Positions 51,367-60,802 of a DNA stretch of 64,000 bases are shown piece by piece (within the stretch, counting starts at the first letter, position 1; the number at the start of each line of letters is the position of its first letter). Both the position numbers and the translations under genes were made by a program. Origin of the DNA: CAZCZZ01 sp964503335 (GTDB lineage Bacteria > Verrucomicrobiota > Kiritimatiellia > CAIVKH01); the NCBI GenBank assembly GCA_964503335.1, contig CAZCZZ010000014.1:4260-68259 (forward strand). Reading direction: 5' to 3'. The notes beneath the pieces are model-generated. The model did not search any database. It worked only from the letters and a program-made list of their open reading frames with translations, and had not been told where the DNA came from.

Positions 51367-54300
51367 ATGAACTTCCGCGCGCTATCGATTGAGCAGAAAC
51401 TGACCCTGGTCGTCGTGGCGACAACCGCGGCCGCGCTCTTCCTCGCATCCTCCGTCCTGATCACGCGCCACGCGTTGACCACCGAAAGCCAGCTCGTCGA
51501 GGACCTCGACACGCTCGCCCAGATCGTCGGCAACAACAGCAAGGCCGCACTGTCCTTCGGCGACGCGCAGGACGCGGCGGAAGTGCTCGACGCCCTGAAG
51601 GACAAGCCGAACCTGCTCGCGGCCTGCCTCTACACCACGACCGGCGAGATCCTTGCGACCTACCGCAGCCCGCAACTCGAGACCGGCTTCACGTTCCCGG
51701 ATCCGGGACCGGACGGCGAACACCGCGGTGAGCACGACATGATCCTTTTCCGGCGCGTCATCCAGAACAACGACTCGGTCGGGACACTCTTCTTCAAGGC
51801 GGACCTGATTCCCCTGCAGGCCATGATCCGCAGGCATATCACGTGGGCCACCGTGATGACGCTGGTTTCCATTCTCCTGGCATCACTCCTCGCGTCACGC
51901 CTGCAGCACGTCATCCTCGGACAGGTCAACCGCGTGGTCGATCTCGCCCACGCCGTGGCGGCGGGCGACCTGCCCGAAGCGATCCCCGTCGATCGCGAGG
52001 ACGAGATCGGCAAGCTGCAGCAGTCGTTCAACCAGATCGTCGACACGGCACGCGACATCGTGCAGCAGGCCCAGACGCTTGCGCGTGGCGATTACTCCAT
52101 CACCATCAAGCCCCGGTCATCCAAGGACGAACTCAGCCACGCGCTCGTAAAGATGACCGAGGCGCTGAAGAGCTTCCACGAGCAGAGCGAGAACCAGAAC
52201 TGGCTCAAGAGCGCGCTGAGCGAACTGCATAACCGCGTCCGCGGCGAGCAGGACCTCGGCATCCTCAACCACGACATCCTGTCGTCCCTGGCCGGCCACC
52301 TCGACGCCCAGATCGGCTCGATCTTCCTCACGGCGGAGGACCGCACGTTGAAATACGCCGCAGGCTATGCGCTGCGCGGCGGAGCCCGTTGCGCGCCGGT
52401 GTTCAAGTTCGGCGAAGGGCTCGTGGGCCAGGCCGCCGAAAGCCGCTCCATCCTTTTTGTGAAGCCTCCGTTCGATCAGCCGGACCTCGTCATTTCAACA
52501 GGCTTCGTGGATCTGAAACCGGCCGAGATCGCGCTGGTGCCTCTCATCCGCGAGCACGAAGTGATCGGTGTCCTTGAGATGGGCAAGGTCACCCCGTTTA
52601 CGCATACCCAGCGCGAGCTCATGCGCCTCGCCGGTGAAACCGCCGCGATCGCCATCCATTCCGCGCAGGCGCGCCAGAAGCTCAACGAGCTGCTCTCGCG
52701 CACCCAGCAACAGTCCTTCGAACTCCAGAAGCAGCAGGGCATCCTGCAGGAACAGTATGTCGCGCTGGAAGACCGCAACGTTCTCCTGGAACAGCAGAAG
52801 CAGGAGATCCATCGAAAGAACCGCGAGCTGGAAATCACGCGGCTGGACCTCGAACGCAAGGCGCGCGAACTGGAGTTGGCGAGCCAATACAAGTCGGAGT
52901 TCCTCGCCAATGTATCGCACGAGTTGAGGACGCCGCTGAACAGCCTCCTGATCCTCAGTCGGCTCCTGATGGAGAACAAGGATGGGAACCTCAGCGAGAA
53001 GCAGACGGAATTCGCGCGCACGATCAATAAGTCCGGCTCGGATCTCCTCGCCTTGATCAACGACATCCTGGACCTGTCGAAGGTTGAGGCCGGAAAGATG
53101 GAGTTCAAGATCGAGGAAGCGAGCGTCCCGGACATCTGCGCGGGCCTCGAATCGACTTTCCGCCACGTCGCCGAGCAGAAGGGCCTGGCCTTCTTCATCG
53201 TCCTCGAACCAGAGGCGCCGCGGAAAATCCGCACCGATGTCCACCGCGTGAACCAGATTCTCCGCAACCTGTTGTCCAATGCCTTCAAGTTCACGCATCA
53301 GGGCAGCGTCACCGTGCGTGTGTTCAGGGCGGACCGGACGGAACATCCGGGCTCGGGCGATGCCATCGGCTTCGCCGTGCGCGATTCGGGCATCGGGATT
53401 CCAGCCGACAAGCAGGCGGCGGTCTTCAGCGCATTCACGCAGGCCGATGGCACCACAAGCCGCGAATACGGGGGCACGGGCCTCGGCCTCAGCATCTCCC
53501 GCGAGCTCGCCATCCACATGGGCGGCGATATCACGCTGCAGAGCGGCGACGCACACGGCAGCACATTCACGCTGGTGCTCCCCATCGAGTGTCAGCTTAC
53601 AGCCATCGCCGAAACGCCGGTCCTCGTGAACAGGGCCGAAGCCGTCGGCGGGCGTCCTCCCACCATCGCATCGGCAAGTGCAACGGATGATTCACCCGGC
53701 GGTGACCGACCCACGATCCTGCTGATCGAGGACGATGCCCGCTTTGCGGAGACGACGGTCGATATTGCGCGCAAAGCCGGCTGGAGCTGCCTCATCGCGG
53801 CTACGGGTGAAGAAGGCGTGAAGAAGGCTGCGGAACGAGCCCCTACCGGTATCCTGCTCGACGTCATGCTCCCGGACATCGACGGTCATGAGGTCTTGCG
53901 ACAGCTGAAGGAAGATCCCGCTACGCGCCATATTCCCGTTCACGTCATCAGCGCGCTGGAACGCGATCCGCAGATGATCCGCGAAGGCGCCATTGGATTT
54001 CTCACGAAGCCGGCCTCGAAGGAGCAAATCGAGGCGGCGCTCGGCCGTGTGCGACATATCGCCGGAAAGCAAAGCCGGCGACTGCTCATCATCGAGGACA
54101 ACGTGGACGAAGCCAACTCCGTGGCAGGCCTGATTGAGCATGATGAAGTCGGCGTTTCGATCGTCCACACCGGGCGTGGCGCGCTCGAGGAACTGCAGAA
54201 GCAGAAGTTTGACTGCATCATCCTGGACCTCGGCCTGACCGACATGTCCGGGTTCGATGTGCTGGACCGCATCGTGCATGAGCGGAACGGCGCCTATACA

Positions 54301-54942
54301 CCGGTCATCGTGCACACGGGACGCGACCTGACCCGCGCCGAGGAATCGCGCCTCCGGGAAAACGCCGAAAGCATCATCATCAAGGGCGAGCATTCACCGG
54401 AAAGGCTTCTCGACCGGGCGACGCTTTTCCTGCATCTCAAGGCCACCGAGGATGAGTCCGTCAGGAACGCGGTCACTGTTTCCTCACCCCCCTTGACAGC
54501 TCCTGCACCCCCTCCCTCGCCGTCTCCGCAGCCTCCGAAGGCGGCGCAGGAGTATCCCGCCCTCAAGGGCAAACGCGTCTTGATCGTCGATGACGATATG
54601 CGCAACGCCTACTCCATCTGCGCCGTCCTCGAACCCGAGGGCGTGGAGAACCTTGTTGCAGCCGACGGCAGGAAGGCCCTCGCCAAGCTCGCGGAGGATA
54701 CCCGGATCCATGCGGTTCTTATGGACATCATGATGCCGGGCATGGATGGATACGAGGCCATGCGGGAGATTCGCAAACAGCCACGGTTCCAGAAGCTACC
54801 CATCATCGCCATCACGGCCAAGGCCATGGCAGGCGACCGTGAGAAGTGCATCGAGGCCGGCGCCAACGAGTATCTTCCGAAACCGATCGATGTAGATCGC
54901 CTGAAACTCATGCTGAACAAAGTCCTGACCACGCTTTCATGA
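51367..54942 (+). CDS. CHASE8-like hybrid histidine kinase with three receiver domains
   Basis: The 1191-aa protein has: a membrane segment (~10-32), a periplasmic CHASE8-like domain (~35-150; LAQIVGNNSKAALSFGDAQDA), a second membrane segment (~155-178), two HAMP-like linkers (~179-285), a GAF domain (~300-440), a coiled coil, HisKA with His518 (VSHELRTPLN), HATPase (~620-730; NLLSNAFKFT, DSGIGI, GGTGLGLSI), and three receivers (~781-890, ~900-1015, ~1068-1185) with Asp in LLDVMLPD, ILDLGLTD and LMDIMMPG. It overlaps the phosphatase gene by 4 bp. YfiR upstream is its likely inhibitor. Confidence 0.93.
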   Translation: MNFRALSIEQKLTLVVVATTAAALFLASSVLITRHALTTESQLVEDLDTLAQIVGNNSKAALSFGDAQDAAEVLDALKDKPNLLAACLYTTTGEILATYRSPQLETGFTFPDPGPDGEHRGEHDMILFRRVIQNNDSVGTLFFKADLIPLQAMIRRHITWATVMTLVSILLASLLASRLQHVILGQVNRVVDLAHAVAAGDLPEAIPVDREDEIGKLQQSFNQIVDTARDIVQQAQTLARGDYSITIKPRSSKDELSHALVKMTEALKSFHEQSENQNWLKSALSELHNRVRGEQDLGILNHDILSSLAGHLDAQIGSIFLTAEDRTLKYAAGYALRGGARCAPVFKFGEGLVGQAAESRSILFVKPPFDQPDLVISTGFVDLKPAEIALVPLIREHEVIGVLEMGKVTPFTHTQRELMRLAGETAAIAIHSAQARQKLNELLSRTQQQSFELQKQQGILQEQYVALEDRNVLLEQQKQEIHRKNRELEITRLDLERKARELELASQYKSEFLANVSHELRTPLNSLLILSRLLMENKDGNLSEKQTEFARTINKSGSDLLALINDILDLSKVEAGKMEFKIEEASVPDICAGLESTFRHVAEQKGLAFFIVLEPEAPRKIRTDVHRVNQILRNLLSNAFKFTHQGSVTVRVFRADRTEHPGSGDAIGFAVRDSGIGIPADKQAAVFSAFTQADGTTSREYGGTGLGLSISRELAIHMGGDITLQSGDAHGSTFTLVLPIECQLTAIAETPVLVNRAEAVGGRPPTIASASATDDSPGGDRPTILLIEDDARFAETTVDIARKAGWSCLIAATGEEGVKKAAERAPTGILLDVMLPDIDGHEVLRQLKEDPATRHIPVHVISALERDPQMIREGAIGFLTKPASKEQIEAALGRVRHIAGKQSRRLLIIEDNVDEANSVAGLIEHDEVGVSIVHTGRGALEELQKQKFDCIILDLGLTDMSGFDVLDRIVHERNGAYTPVIVHTGRDLTRAEESRLRENAESIIIKGEHSPERLLDRATLFLHLKATEDESVRNAVTVSSPPLTAPAPPPSPSPQPPKAAQEYPALKGKRVLIVDDDMRNAYSICAVLEPEGVENLVAADGRKALAKLAEDTRIHAVLMDIMMPGMDGYEAMREIRKQPRFQKLPIIAITAKAMAGDREKCIEAGANEYLPKPIDVDRLKLMLNKVLTTLS

Positions 54943-56138
54943 CCGACCCGATTTACATCCTGATTGTAGACGATCGCGTCGAGAACCTCGTAGCGCTCGA
55001 AAGCCTGCTTACCCGCCCGGGCTGGCGCGTCGTCCGCGCCACATCCGGCAATGAAGCGCTGCAGTTGATCCTGGAGCACGACTTCGCGCTCGTCCTCCTC
55101 GATGTGCAGATGCCGGACATGAACGGCTTCGAAACGGCGGAACTCATGCGCGCCAACCCGAAGACGCGCCGCATCCCCATCATCTTCGTGACCGCCCTCA
55201 GCCGCGAGAGCCATTACGTCTTCAAGGGCTACGAATCCGGTGCGGTGGATTACATCTTCAAACCCATCGAGCCCACGATCCTCAGCTCGAAGGTCGAGGT
55301 CTTCGGCCAGCTCTACCTCCAGCGTCGCGAGCTGCTCGCAAAGCAGGATGAAATCGCCACGGCCAACAAGCAGCTCACGGAACGGAATCACAAGCTGCAG
55401 GAAGAGCTCGACCTCGCGCGCAAGGTGCAGCTCGGCTTCCTGCCCACGACATTCCCTCGCCACGACCGAGTGACGTTCGGACAGCACTACCTCATCTGCT
55501 CGACACTGGGTGGCGACATCTATGACGTGTTCTCGGCGGGCAAGGACAAGATCGGACTCTATGTCGCCGACGTGTCAGGCCACGGCGTCAGCGCCGCGCT
55601 GCTCGCGGGGCTGCTGAAGATGGCGTTCGACTCCCTCAAGGGACCGCATCATCACATCCTGCTGCAACCGGACAAAGTGGTGGCGCGACTCAACCACATG
55701 CTTTTCGACAAACTGCCGCGCGATGCCTTTATCACGCTGATCTATGCCATCATCGATCTGGAAAGCCACGTGCTGCAGATGGCGTCGGCGGGCCACCCCC
55801 AACCACTCCTCTTCCGCACGACATCGGGCCAGGCCGCCTTCATGAAAGGCGCCCACGGCCCCGCGCTCGGTCTGCTGCAGGATGCCGAGTATCCCATGAC
55901 CCAGTCCCGGATCGATCCCGGCGACCAACTGATCTACTTCACGGACGGCATCACCGAGGCCATGAATGACGCAAAGCGTGAGGAATTCGGCGACGACCGC
56001 CTTCTCGATCTCTTCAAGCAGGGCCGCCACCTGCCCCCCGATCAAGCGGTGGAGACCATCATGCAGGCCGTCACTTCCCACCGGGACGGCACCGCCGTAA
56101 ACGACGATTGCACACTGCTTTGTGTGCAGATTCACTAG
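54939..56138 (+). CDS. Receiver-SpoIIE (PP2C-type) protein phosphatase, RsbU-like
   Basis: The 399-aa protein starts with a receiver domain (~5-125; ILIVDDRVENL, phospho-Asp in VLLDVQMPD, Lys in IFKPIEP). A coiled coil (~125-165) follows, then a SpoIIE/PPM phosphatase domain (~180-398) with GGDIYDVF, LYVADVSGHGVSAALLAG and FTDGITEAMND, which hold the metal Asp residues. Such enzymes dephosphorylate anti-anti-sigma factors of the STAS type. No STAS or RsbW-like gene is in the window. It starts in the 4-bp overlap with the kinase and is its likely output. Confidence 0.93.
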   Translation: MTDPIYILIVDDRVENLVALESLLTRPGWRVVRATSGNEALQLILEHDFALVLLDVQMPDMNGFETAELMRANPKTRRIPIIFVTALSRESHYVFKGYESGAVDYIFKPIEPTILSSKVEVFGQLYLQRRELLAKQDEIATANKQLTERNHKLQEELDLARKVQLGFLPTTFPRHDRVTFGQHYLICSTLGGDIYDVFSAGKDKIGLYVADVSGHGVSAALLAGLLKMAFDSLKGPHHHILLQPDKVVARLNHMLFDKLPRDAFITLIYAIIDLESHVLQMASAGHPQPLLFRTTSGQAAFMKGAHGPALGLLQDAEYPMTQSRIDPGDQLIYFTDGITEAMNDAKREEFGDDRLLDLFKQGRHLPPDQAVETIMQAVTSHRDGTAVNDDCTLLCVQIH

Positions 56139-56255
56139 AAAATCGCCTTTCCCGAATTTTCCTTTGAACACAAGGCCCCCCAGACTTGTCTGTAGGGGTC
56201 GAATTGATATTGTCCGGGGCTTTCTCCCCGTAGGAAAGGATGGTTCGACAAATCC

Positions 56256-56999
56256 ATGATTAGCGTAAGAGACCTGCATAAACAGTTCGGGGCCAGGCAC
56301 GCCGTCAAGGGCGTGTCGTTTGAAGTCAAGAAGGGCGACGTCCTTGGCTTCCTCGGTCCCAACGGAGCCGGCAAGACAACCACCATGCGCATGGTGACCG
56401 GCTTCCTTACCCCGACGTCCGGAACGGCCGTGATCAACGGCTTCGATATCCTCGAGAACCCCGTCGCGGCGCGGCGCAACATCGGCTACCTGCCCGAGAA
56501 TGCGCCGTCGTATGGCGACATGACGGTGGAAGCGTTCCTGCGCTTCATCGCCGAGGTCCGCGGATTCCGCGGTCGCGAGCGCGATGCGAAGACCGACGCC
56601 GCCCTCGATCGCTGCTTCCTCACCCAGGTCCGCAACCAGCCCATCGAAACCCTCTCCAAGGGCTATCGCCAGCGCACCGGCTTCGCGCAGGCGATCCTGC
56701 ATGATCCGCCGGTGCTGATCATGGACGAGCCGACGGACGGCCTCGACCCCAACCAGAAACACGTCGTACGAAACATGATCCGGCAGATGGCTTCCGAGAA
56801 GGTCATCGTGCTCTCGACCCACGTGCTCGAGGAAGTCGAGGCCATCTGCACACGCGTGCTGATCATCAGCAGCGGCCAGCTGGTCGCCGACAGCACCCCT
56901 GCCGAACTGCGCAAGCAGGGCACGCTGGACGAAGTCTTCCGGCGCCTCACCACCACCGCGGACGTTGTGCCCGCAGCAGGCAAGGGAGGCATACCATGA
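56256..56999 (+). CDS. ABC transporter ATPase, GldA-like
   Basis: The 247-aa ATPase has Walker A GPNGAGKT (34-41), a variant signature LSKGYRQR in place of LSGGQ, and Walker B VLIMDEP. The signature variant is typical of the GldA/NatA-type group. It powers the permease next door (4-bp overlap). In Bacteroidota, GldA with GldF and GldG supports gliding; elsewhere the same trio is common without gliding and its cargo is not known. Confidence 0.9.
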   Translation: MISVRDLHKQFGARHAVKGVSFEVKKGDVLGFLGPNGAGKTTTMRMVTGFLTPTSGTAVINGFDILENPVAARRNIGYLPENAPSYGDMTVEAFLRFIAEVRGFRGRERDAKTDAALDRCFLTQVRNQPIETLSKGYRQRTGFAQAILHDPPVLIMDEPTDGLDPNQKHVVRNMIRQMASEKVIVLSTHVLEEVEAICTRVLIISSGQLVADSTPAELRKQGTLDEVFRRLTTTADVVPAAGKGGIP

Positions 57000-57739
57000 G
57001 CGCACCTTCACCCGTGCGTGCCATCGCGAAGCGTGAGTGGTTGTCCTACTTCCATTCACCCGTCGCCTACGTCTTCATCATCATCTTCCTCGCCCTCTCC
57101 GGCTTCTTCACCTTCTCGGTGAGCCGGTTCTATGAAGCGGGCCAGGCGGATCTGCAGGGATTCTTTTTCTGGCATCCCTGGCTGTACCTGATCCTCGTCC
57201 CCGCCGTGACCATGAGGTTGTGGGCCGAGGAGCGACGCTCCGGAACGATCGAGCTGCTGCTCACGATGCCCGTGACCGCGTCGCAGGCGATCATCGCGAA
57301 GTTCGCGGCCGCGTGGGCGTTCCTGACGCTCTCGTTGATCATGACCTTCCCGATGGTCGTCACGGCCTACTACCTCGGTGACCCGGATCCCGGACCCATC
57401 GTATGCGGCTACATCGGCAGCGTCCTGCTCGCCGGCGCGTATGTCGCCGTCGGCACCTTCACGTCAGCCCTGACCCGCAACCAGGTCATCAGCTTCATCG
57501 TGTCGGTCGTGATCTGCCTGTTCCTGATCCTCGCCGGCTTCCCGCCGGTGACGGACCTGCTGTCGCGCATCGCCCCCGCCTGGCTGGTGGACGGCGTCGC
57601 CGGGTTCAGCTTCGTCACGCACTTCGACTCGATGCAGCGCGGCGTAATCGATGCGCGGGACCTGATCTATTTCGCGAGCGTGATCGTGTTCATGCTCTTT
57701 GCAACCCATGTCGTGGTGGAGAACCGCAAGGGCAAGTAA
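56996..57739 (+). CDS. ABC-2 type permease, GldF-like
   Basis: The 247-aa protein has six membrane segments, with YFHSPVAYVFIIIFLALSGF as the first and the PAVTMRLWAEERRSGTIELL block that is typical of ABC-2 permeases of the GldF/NosY group. It starts in the overlap with the ATPase gene (ATGA) and ends 19 bp before the GldG-like gene. Confidence 0.9.
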   Translation: MSAPSPVRAIAKREWLSYFHSPVAYVFIIIFLALSGFFTFSVSRFYEAGQADLQGFFFWHPWLYLILVPAVTMRLWAEERRSGTIELLLTMPVTASQAIIAKFAAAWAFLTLSLIMTFPMVVTAYYLGDPDPGPIVCGYIGSVLLAGAYVAVGTFTSALTRNQVISFIVSVVICLFLILAGFPPVTDLLSRIAPAWLVDGVAGFSFVTHFDSMQRGVIDARDLIYFASVIVFMLFATHVVVENRKGK

Positions 57740-57758
57740 TCCCGCGGAGGAAACATCC

Positions 57759-59648
57759 ATGAAGAAATCATTCCTTACAGCAGCAACCGGCATCGCAGGC
57801 GTCGCCGTATTCCTCGGCGTGCTCATCGCGGTGAATGCCATCGCTTCAAACCTTCGTCTCCGCAAGGACCTGACCCGCGAGGGTCTCTACACCTTGTCGG
57901 ACGGCACCACCGGCCTCGTCGGAAAACTCGGACGGGACGTGACCCTCAAGTTCTACTACTCGAAGAGCGCCGAGGGACTCCCCGAACCCGTGAAGCAGTA
58001 CGCCAAGCGCATCCTCGACCTGCTGCGTGAATACGAAACGCACAGCAAGGGACGCGTGGTCGTCGAGGTGCTCGACCCGAAGCCCGACTCCGACGACGAG
58101 GAGTGGGCGCAGCGCTACGGCCTGGTCTCCCAGAACCTCGGCGCGCTCGGCGGTGTTTCGCCGCTCTACCTCGGGCTCGTGGCCGTTTCGGGCGCGAAGG
58201 AATCGGTCATCCCGTTCTTCAGCCCGTCGAGCGAGCCGCAGCTGGAGTACCTCGTCACCCGCATGCTCGCCGAGGTCACCACGCCGAAGAAGCCGAAGAT
58301 CGGCGTCATGAGCCGGCTGCCCGTCATGGGCACGCCGGGCGGGATGATGCCCATGTCGCGCGGCACGGAGCCGTGGGTATTCATCTCCGAGCTCCGCAGC
58401 CAGTACGACATTGCGGTGGTCAGCCCGTTCGAGAAAGCCATCCCCGCCGACATCGACACGCTGCTGGTCATTCATCCGAAGGAGATCGCCGACACGACAC
58501 TCTACGCGATCGACCAGTTCGTGCTGCGCGGCGGACGCCTCGTCGCGTTCGTCGATCCCGTCTGCGTCGCCGATTCGGAAGTGTCCATGGACCAGGATCT
58601 GTCGGGACGCATGAACCTCAAGTCCGATCTCAATCGACTCACGAAGGCGTGGGGCTATGAGCTCGATACGGAGAAGGTCGTGTCGGACCTCAACTCCGGC
58701 ACGCGCGTCCGCATGGGCAACGGCCAGATGGAACGCAACCCGACCTGGCTCTCGCTGCGGCCTTCAAACATGACCTCGAAGGAGATCGCCACGGCGTCCC
58801 TCGACTTCATCATGCTGCCCTTCGCCGGCGCCTTCAAAGGATCGCCCGCGGAAGACCTCACGATGACGCCCCTGCTCCAGTCCGCGCCGAATGCCGGTTT
58901 CGTGGACGGCCTGGAAATCGCCCTCGGACAAGCGGGCGGCGTGAAGAAGGTGGCCGACGTCCAGAAGGAACCGCTGCTGCTCGGACTGCGGCTCTCCGGA
59001 AAATTCGGGACGGCCTTCCCTGACGGAAAGCCCGTGGACGCGACCGCGCCCGAAGCAGGCTCCGTTTCCAACGCCGTGCATCTGACGTCGAGCGAGAAGG
59101 ACAGCGTGGTCATCCTCGTGGCCGATGCCGACATGCTCTACGACCGGTTCGCCGTCGAGCGGCTGAACTTCTTCGGTCGCTCCACCGTGCAACTCGCCAA
59201 CGACAACCTGAACTTCGTTGTGAACGTGACCGAACAACTGAGCGGCAACGAAGCCCTCATCAACCTGCGCGGCCGCGGCTCCTACGAGCGCCCCTTCACG
59301 CGCGTCCTCGCTGTCGAGCAGGCCGCACAGGCCCGCTGGCAGGAGGAGGAGCTGAAGCTGCAGGAGAAACTGAAGGAAGCCCAGTCACGGCTCGATCAAC
59401 TCCAGGCTGCAAAGGACCCCGACCAGCAGTATGTCATCAGCCCGGAGCAGCAGAAGGAAATCGATGCGTTCCGCAAGGAGATGTTCGATACGCGCAAGCA
59501 GCTCAAGGAAGTGCGCAAGAACCTCCGCAGCGAAATTGAAGCCCTTGGCGTCAAATTGAAGATCGCCAACATCGGACTCATGCCCGCAGCGGTCGCCCTC
59601 TTCGGCGTCCTGCACGGCCTCCGCCGTCGCTACCGGGCCACCCGCTAA
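57759..59648 (+). CDS. GldG-like ABC auxiliary membrane protein
   Basis: The 629-aa protein has a membrane segment (~8-30), the RKDLTREGLYTLSDGT motif and a Gldg_ABC/DUF-type periplasmic domain (~35-500; YYSKSAEGLPEPVKQY, EVLDPKPDSD), a C-terminal coiled coil (~540-600) and a last membrane segment (~610-625). Two terminal helices with a large domain between are the GldG layout. The start at 57759 has GGAGGAAA 6 nt upstream. It is third of four genes in one operon. Confidence 0.9.
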   Translation: MKKSFLTAATGIAGVAVFLGVLIAVNAIASNLRLRKDLTREGLYTLSDGTTGLVGKLGRDVTLKFYYSKSAEGLPEPVKQYAKRILDLLREYETHSKGRVVVEVLDPKPDSDDEEWAQRYGLVSQNLGALGGVSPLYLGLVAVSGAKESVIPFFSPSSEPQLEYLVTRMLAEVTTPKKPKIGVMSRLPVMGTPGGMMPMSRGTEPWVFISELRSQYDIAVVSPFEKAIPADIDTLLVIHPKEIADTTLYAIDQFVLRGGRLVAFVDPVCVADSEVSMDQDLSGRMNLKSDLNRLTKAWGYELDTEKVVSDLNSGTRVRMGNGQMERNPTWLSLRPSNMTSKEIATASLDFIMLPFAGAFKGSPAEDLTMTPLLQSAPNAGFVDGLEIALGQAGGVKKVADVQKEPLLLGLRLSGKFGTAFPDGKPVDATAPEAGSVSNAVHLTSSEKDSVVILVADADMLYDRFAVERLNFFGRSTVQLANDNLNFVVNVTEQLSGNEALINLRGRGSYERPFTRVLAVEQAAQARWQEEELKLQEKLKEAQSRLDQLQAAKDPDQQYVISPEQQKEIDAFRKEMFDTRKQLKEVRKNLRSEIEALGVKLKIANIGLMPAAVALFGVLHGLRRRYRATR

Positions 59649-59671
59649 CCGTTCCCTTTGGAGAATCATCC

Positions 59672-60802
59672 ATGAAAAGCAAATCCCTTATCCTCCTGAT
59701 CCTGGTCCTCGCCGTGATCGGCGGCCTCGCTTACCTGCAGCGCAAGCCGGACCAGCGCGAAACCGCGTCCGGTCCCGACGAGCGTGGCAAGCTGCTCGAC
59801 TTCGACATGAACGATGTGAACACGATCATTATCGACACGCCGTCGTCCACGCAGAACGTGACCCTGGCCCGCGTAGCCAAGAAGTGGGTCGTCGCCAACC
59901 GGTCGAACTATCCGGCGAACTACGACGATGTGTCGGCGAGCCTCCGCAAGCTCGCCCTGCTCAAGCAGGGCGAAGAAATCCGTGGCGGGACCGACTACCT
60001 CGAGGAGTTCGGCCTCGCGCCGACGACGAACAGCGCAGCCGGCGACAGCCTGCTGGTCCTGAGCTTCTTCGGCAAAGCGGGCCACGTCTTCGGGGACCTG
60101 GCCCTCGGCGCGCCCCGGCTCGCCGGCGGAACGGCCACGTCCCCCGGCTTTCCGCAGGGACAATACGTCCGCTTCAAGGATGGACCCGTGTATGTGATCG
60201 ACGAGTTGATCACGGAAATCCAGCGGACACCCGCGGACTGGCTGGACAAGGCGCTTCTCGACATCCCGAAAACAGACATCGCCCATGTCGTGCGCACGTT
60301 GCCCGACGGTTCATCGTATGAAGTCCTCCAGTCCACGAACGGCACGTACACCGTGCCCGGTCTTGGTGCGGAGGAAGAGGTAAAGACCGATGGCGCGGCA
60401 CTTGTCTTCACGTGTCTTTCCGGCCTCAGGATCGCGGATGTCGCGAGCCTGACGAACACCGTCGAAGGCATGGGCTTCGACAAGGCCGAGCAGTATCAGG
60501 CGCTCCTCACGAACGGCATCCTCTACTCCGTGGCTATCGGACAGTCCAATCCGGCGCTCGGCGGCCGCTACGCGAAGATCACGGTGTTCTACGATGCGCC
60601 GGAGACCGAAGGACTGGGGACGGAACAGGTGGAAGCGCTACTCAAGGTCGCAAAGCACGCGGAGGCGGAAGACCAGCGCCTTTCGAAGTGGGTGTTTATC
60701 CTGCCCGAAAGCACGTGCATGAACCTCGCGCTGCCTCGCGAGCAGGTGGCGGGTCCGAAGTCGCCGGTCACAGCGCCCGGAACCACTCCGTCGAGCGGGT
60801 AA
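59672..60802 (+). CDS. DUF4340 protein of the GldAFG-like operon
   Basis: The 376-aa product has one N-terminal membrane segment (~5-22), then a DUF4340 region with KKWVVANRSNYPANYDDV and LRKLALLKQG. DUF4340 proteins commonly follow GldG-like genes in many phyla and are thought to be periplasmic partners; the function is unknown. Its last 35 bp overlap the end of the convergent hydrolase gene (60768-60802), so neither gene has a separate terminator there. Confidence 0.87.
   Translation: MKSKSLILLILVLAVIGGLAYLQRKPDQRETASGPDERGKLLDFDMNDVNTIIIDTPSSTQNVTLARVAKKWVVANRSNYPANYDDVSASLRKLALLKQGEEIRGGTDYLEEFGLAPTTNSAAGDSLLVLSFFGKAGHVFGDLALGAPRLAGGTATSPGFPQGQYVRFKDGPVYVIDELITEIQRTPADWLDKALLDIPKTDIAHVVRTLPDGSSYEVLQSTNGTYTVPGLGAEEEVKTDGAALVFTCLSGLRIADVASLTNTVEGMGFDKAEQYQALLTNGILYSVAIGQSNPALGGRYAKITVFYDAPETEGLGTEQVEALLKVAKHAEAEDQRLSKWVFILPESTCMNLALPREQVAGPKSPVTAPGTTPSSG

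Noticed and set aside
55575..57059. Minus-strand frame of 494 codons over the SpoIIE phosphatase and GldA genes
   Set aside because: Spans two coding genes and their gap on the other strand; no family likeness.
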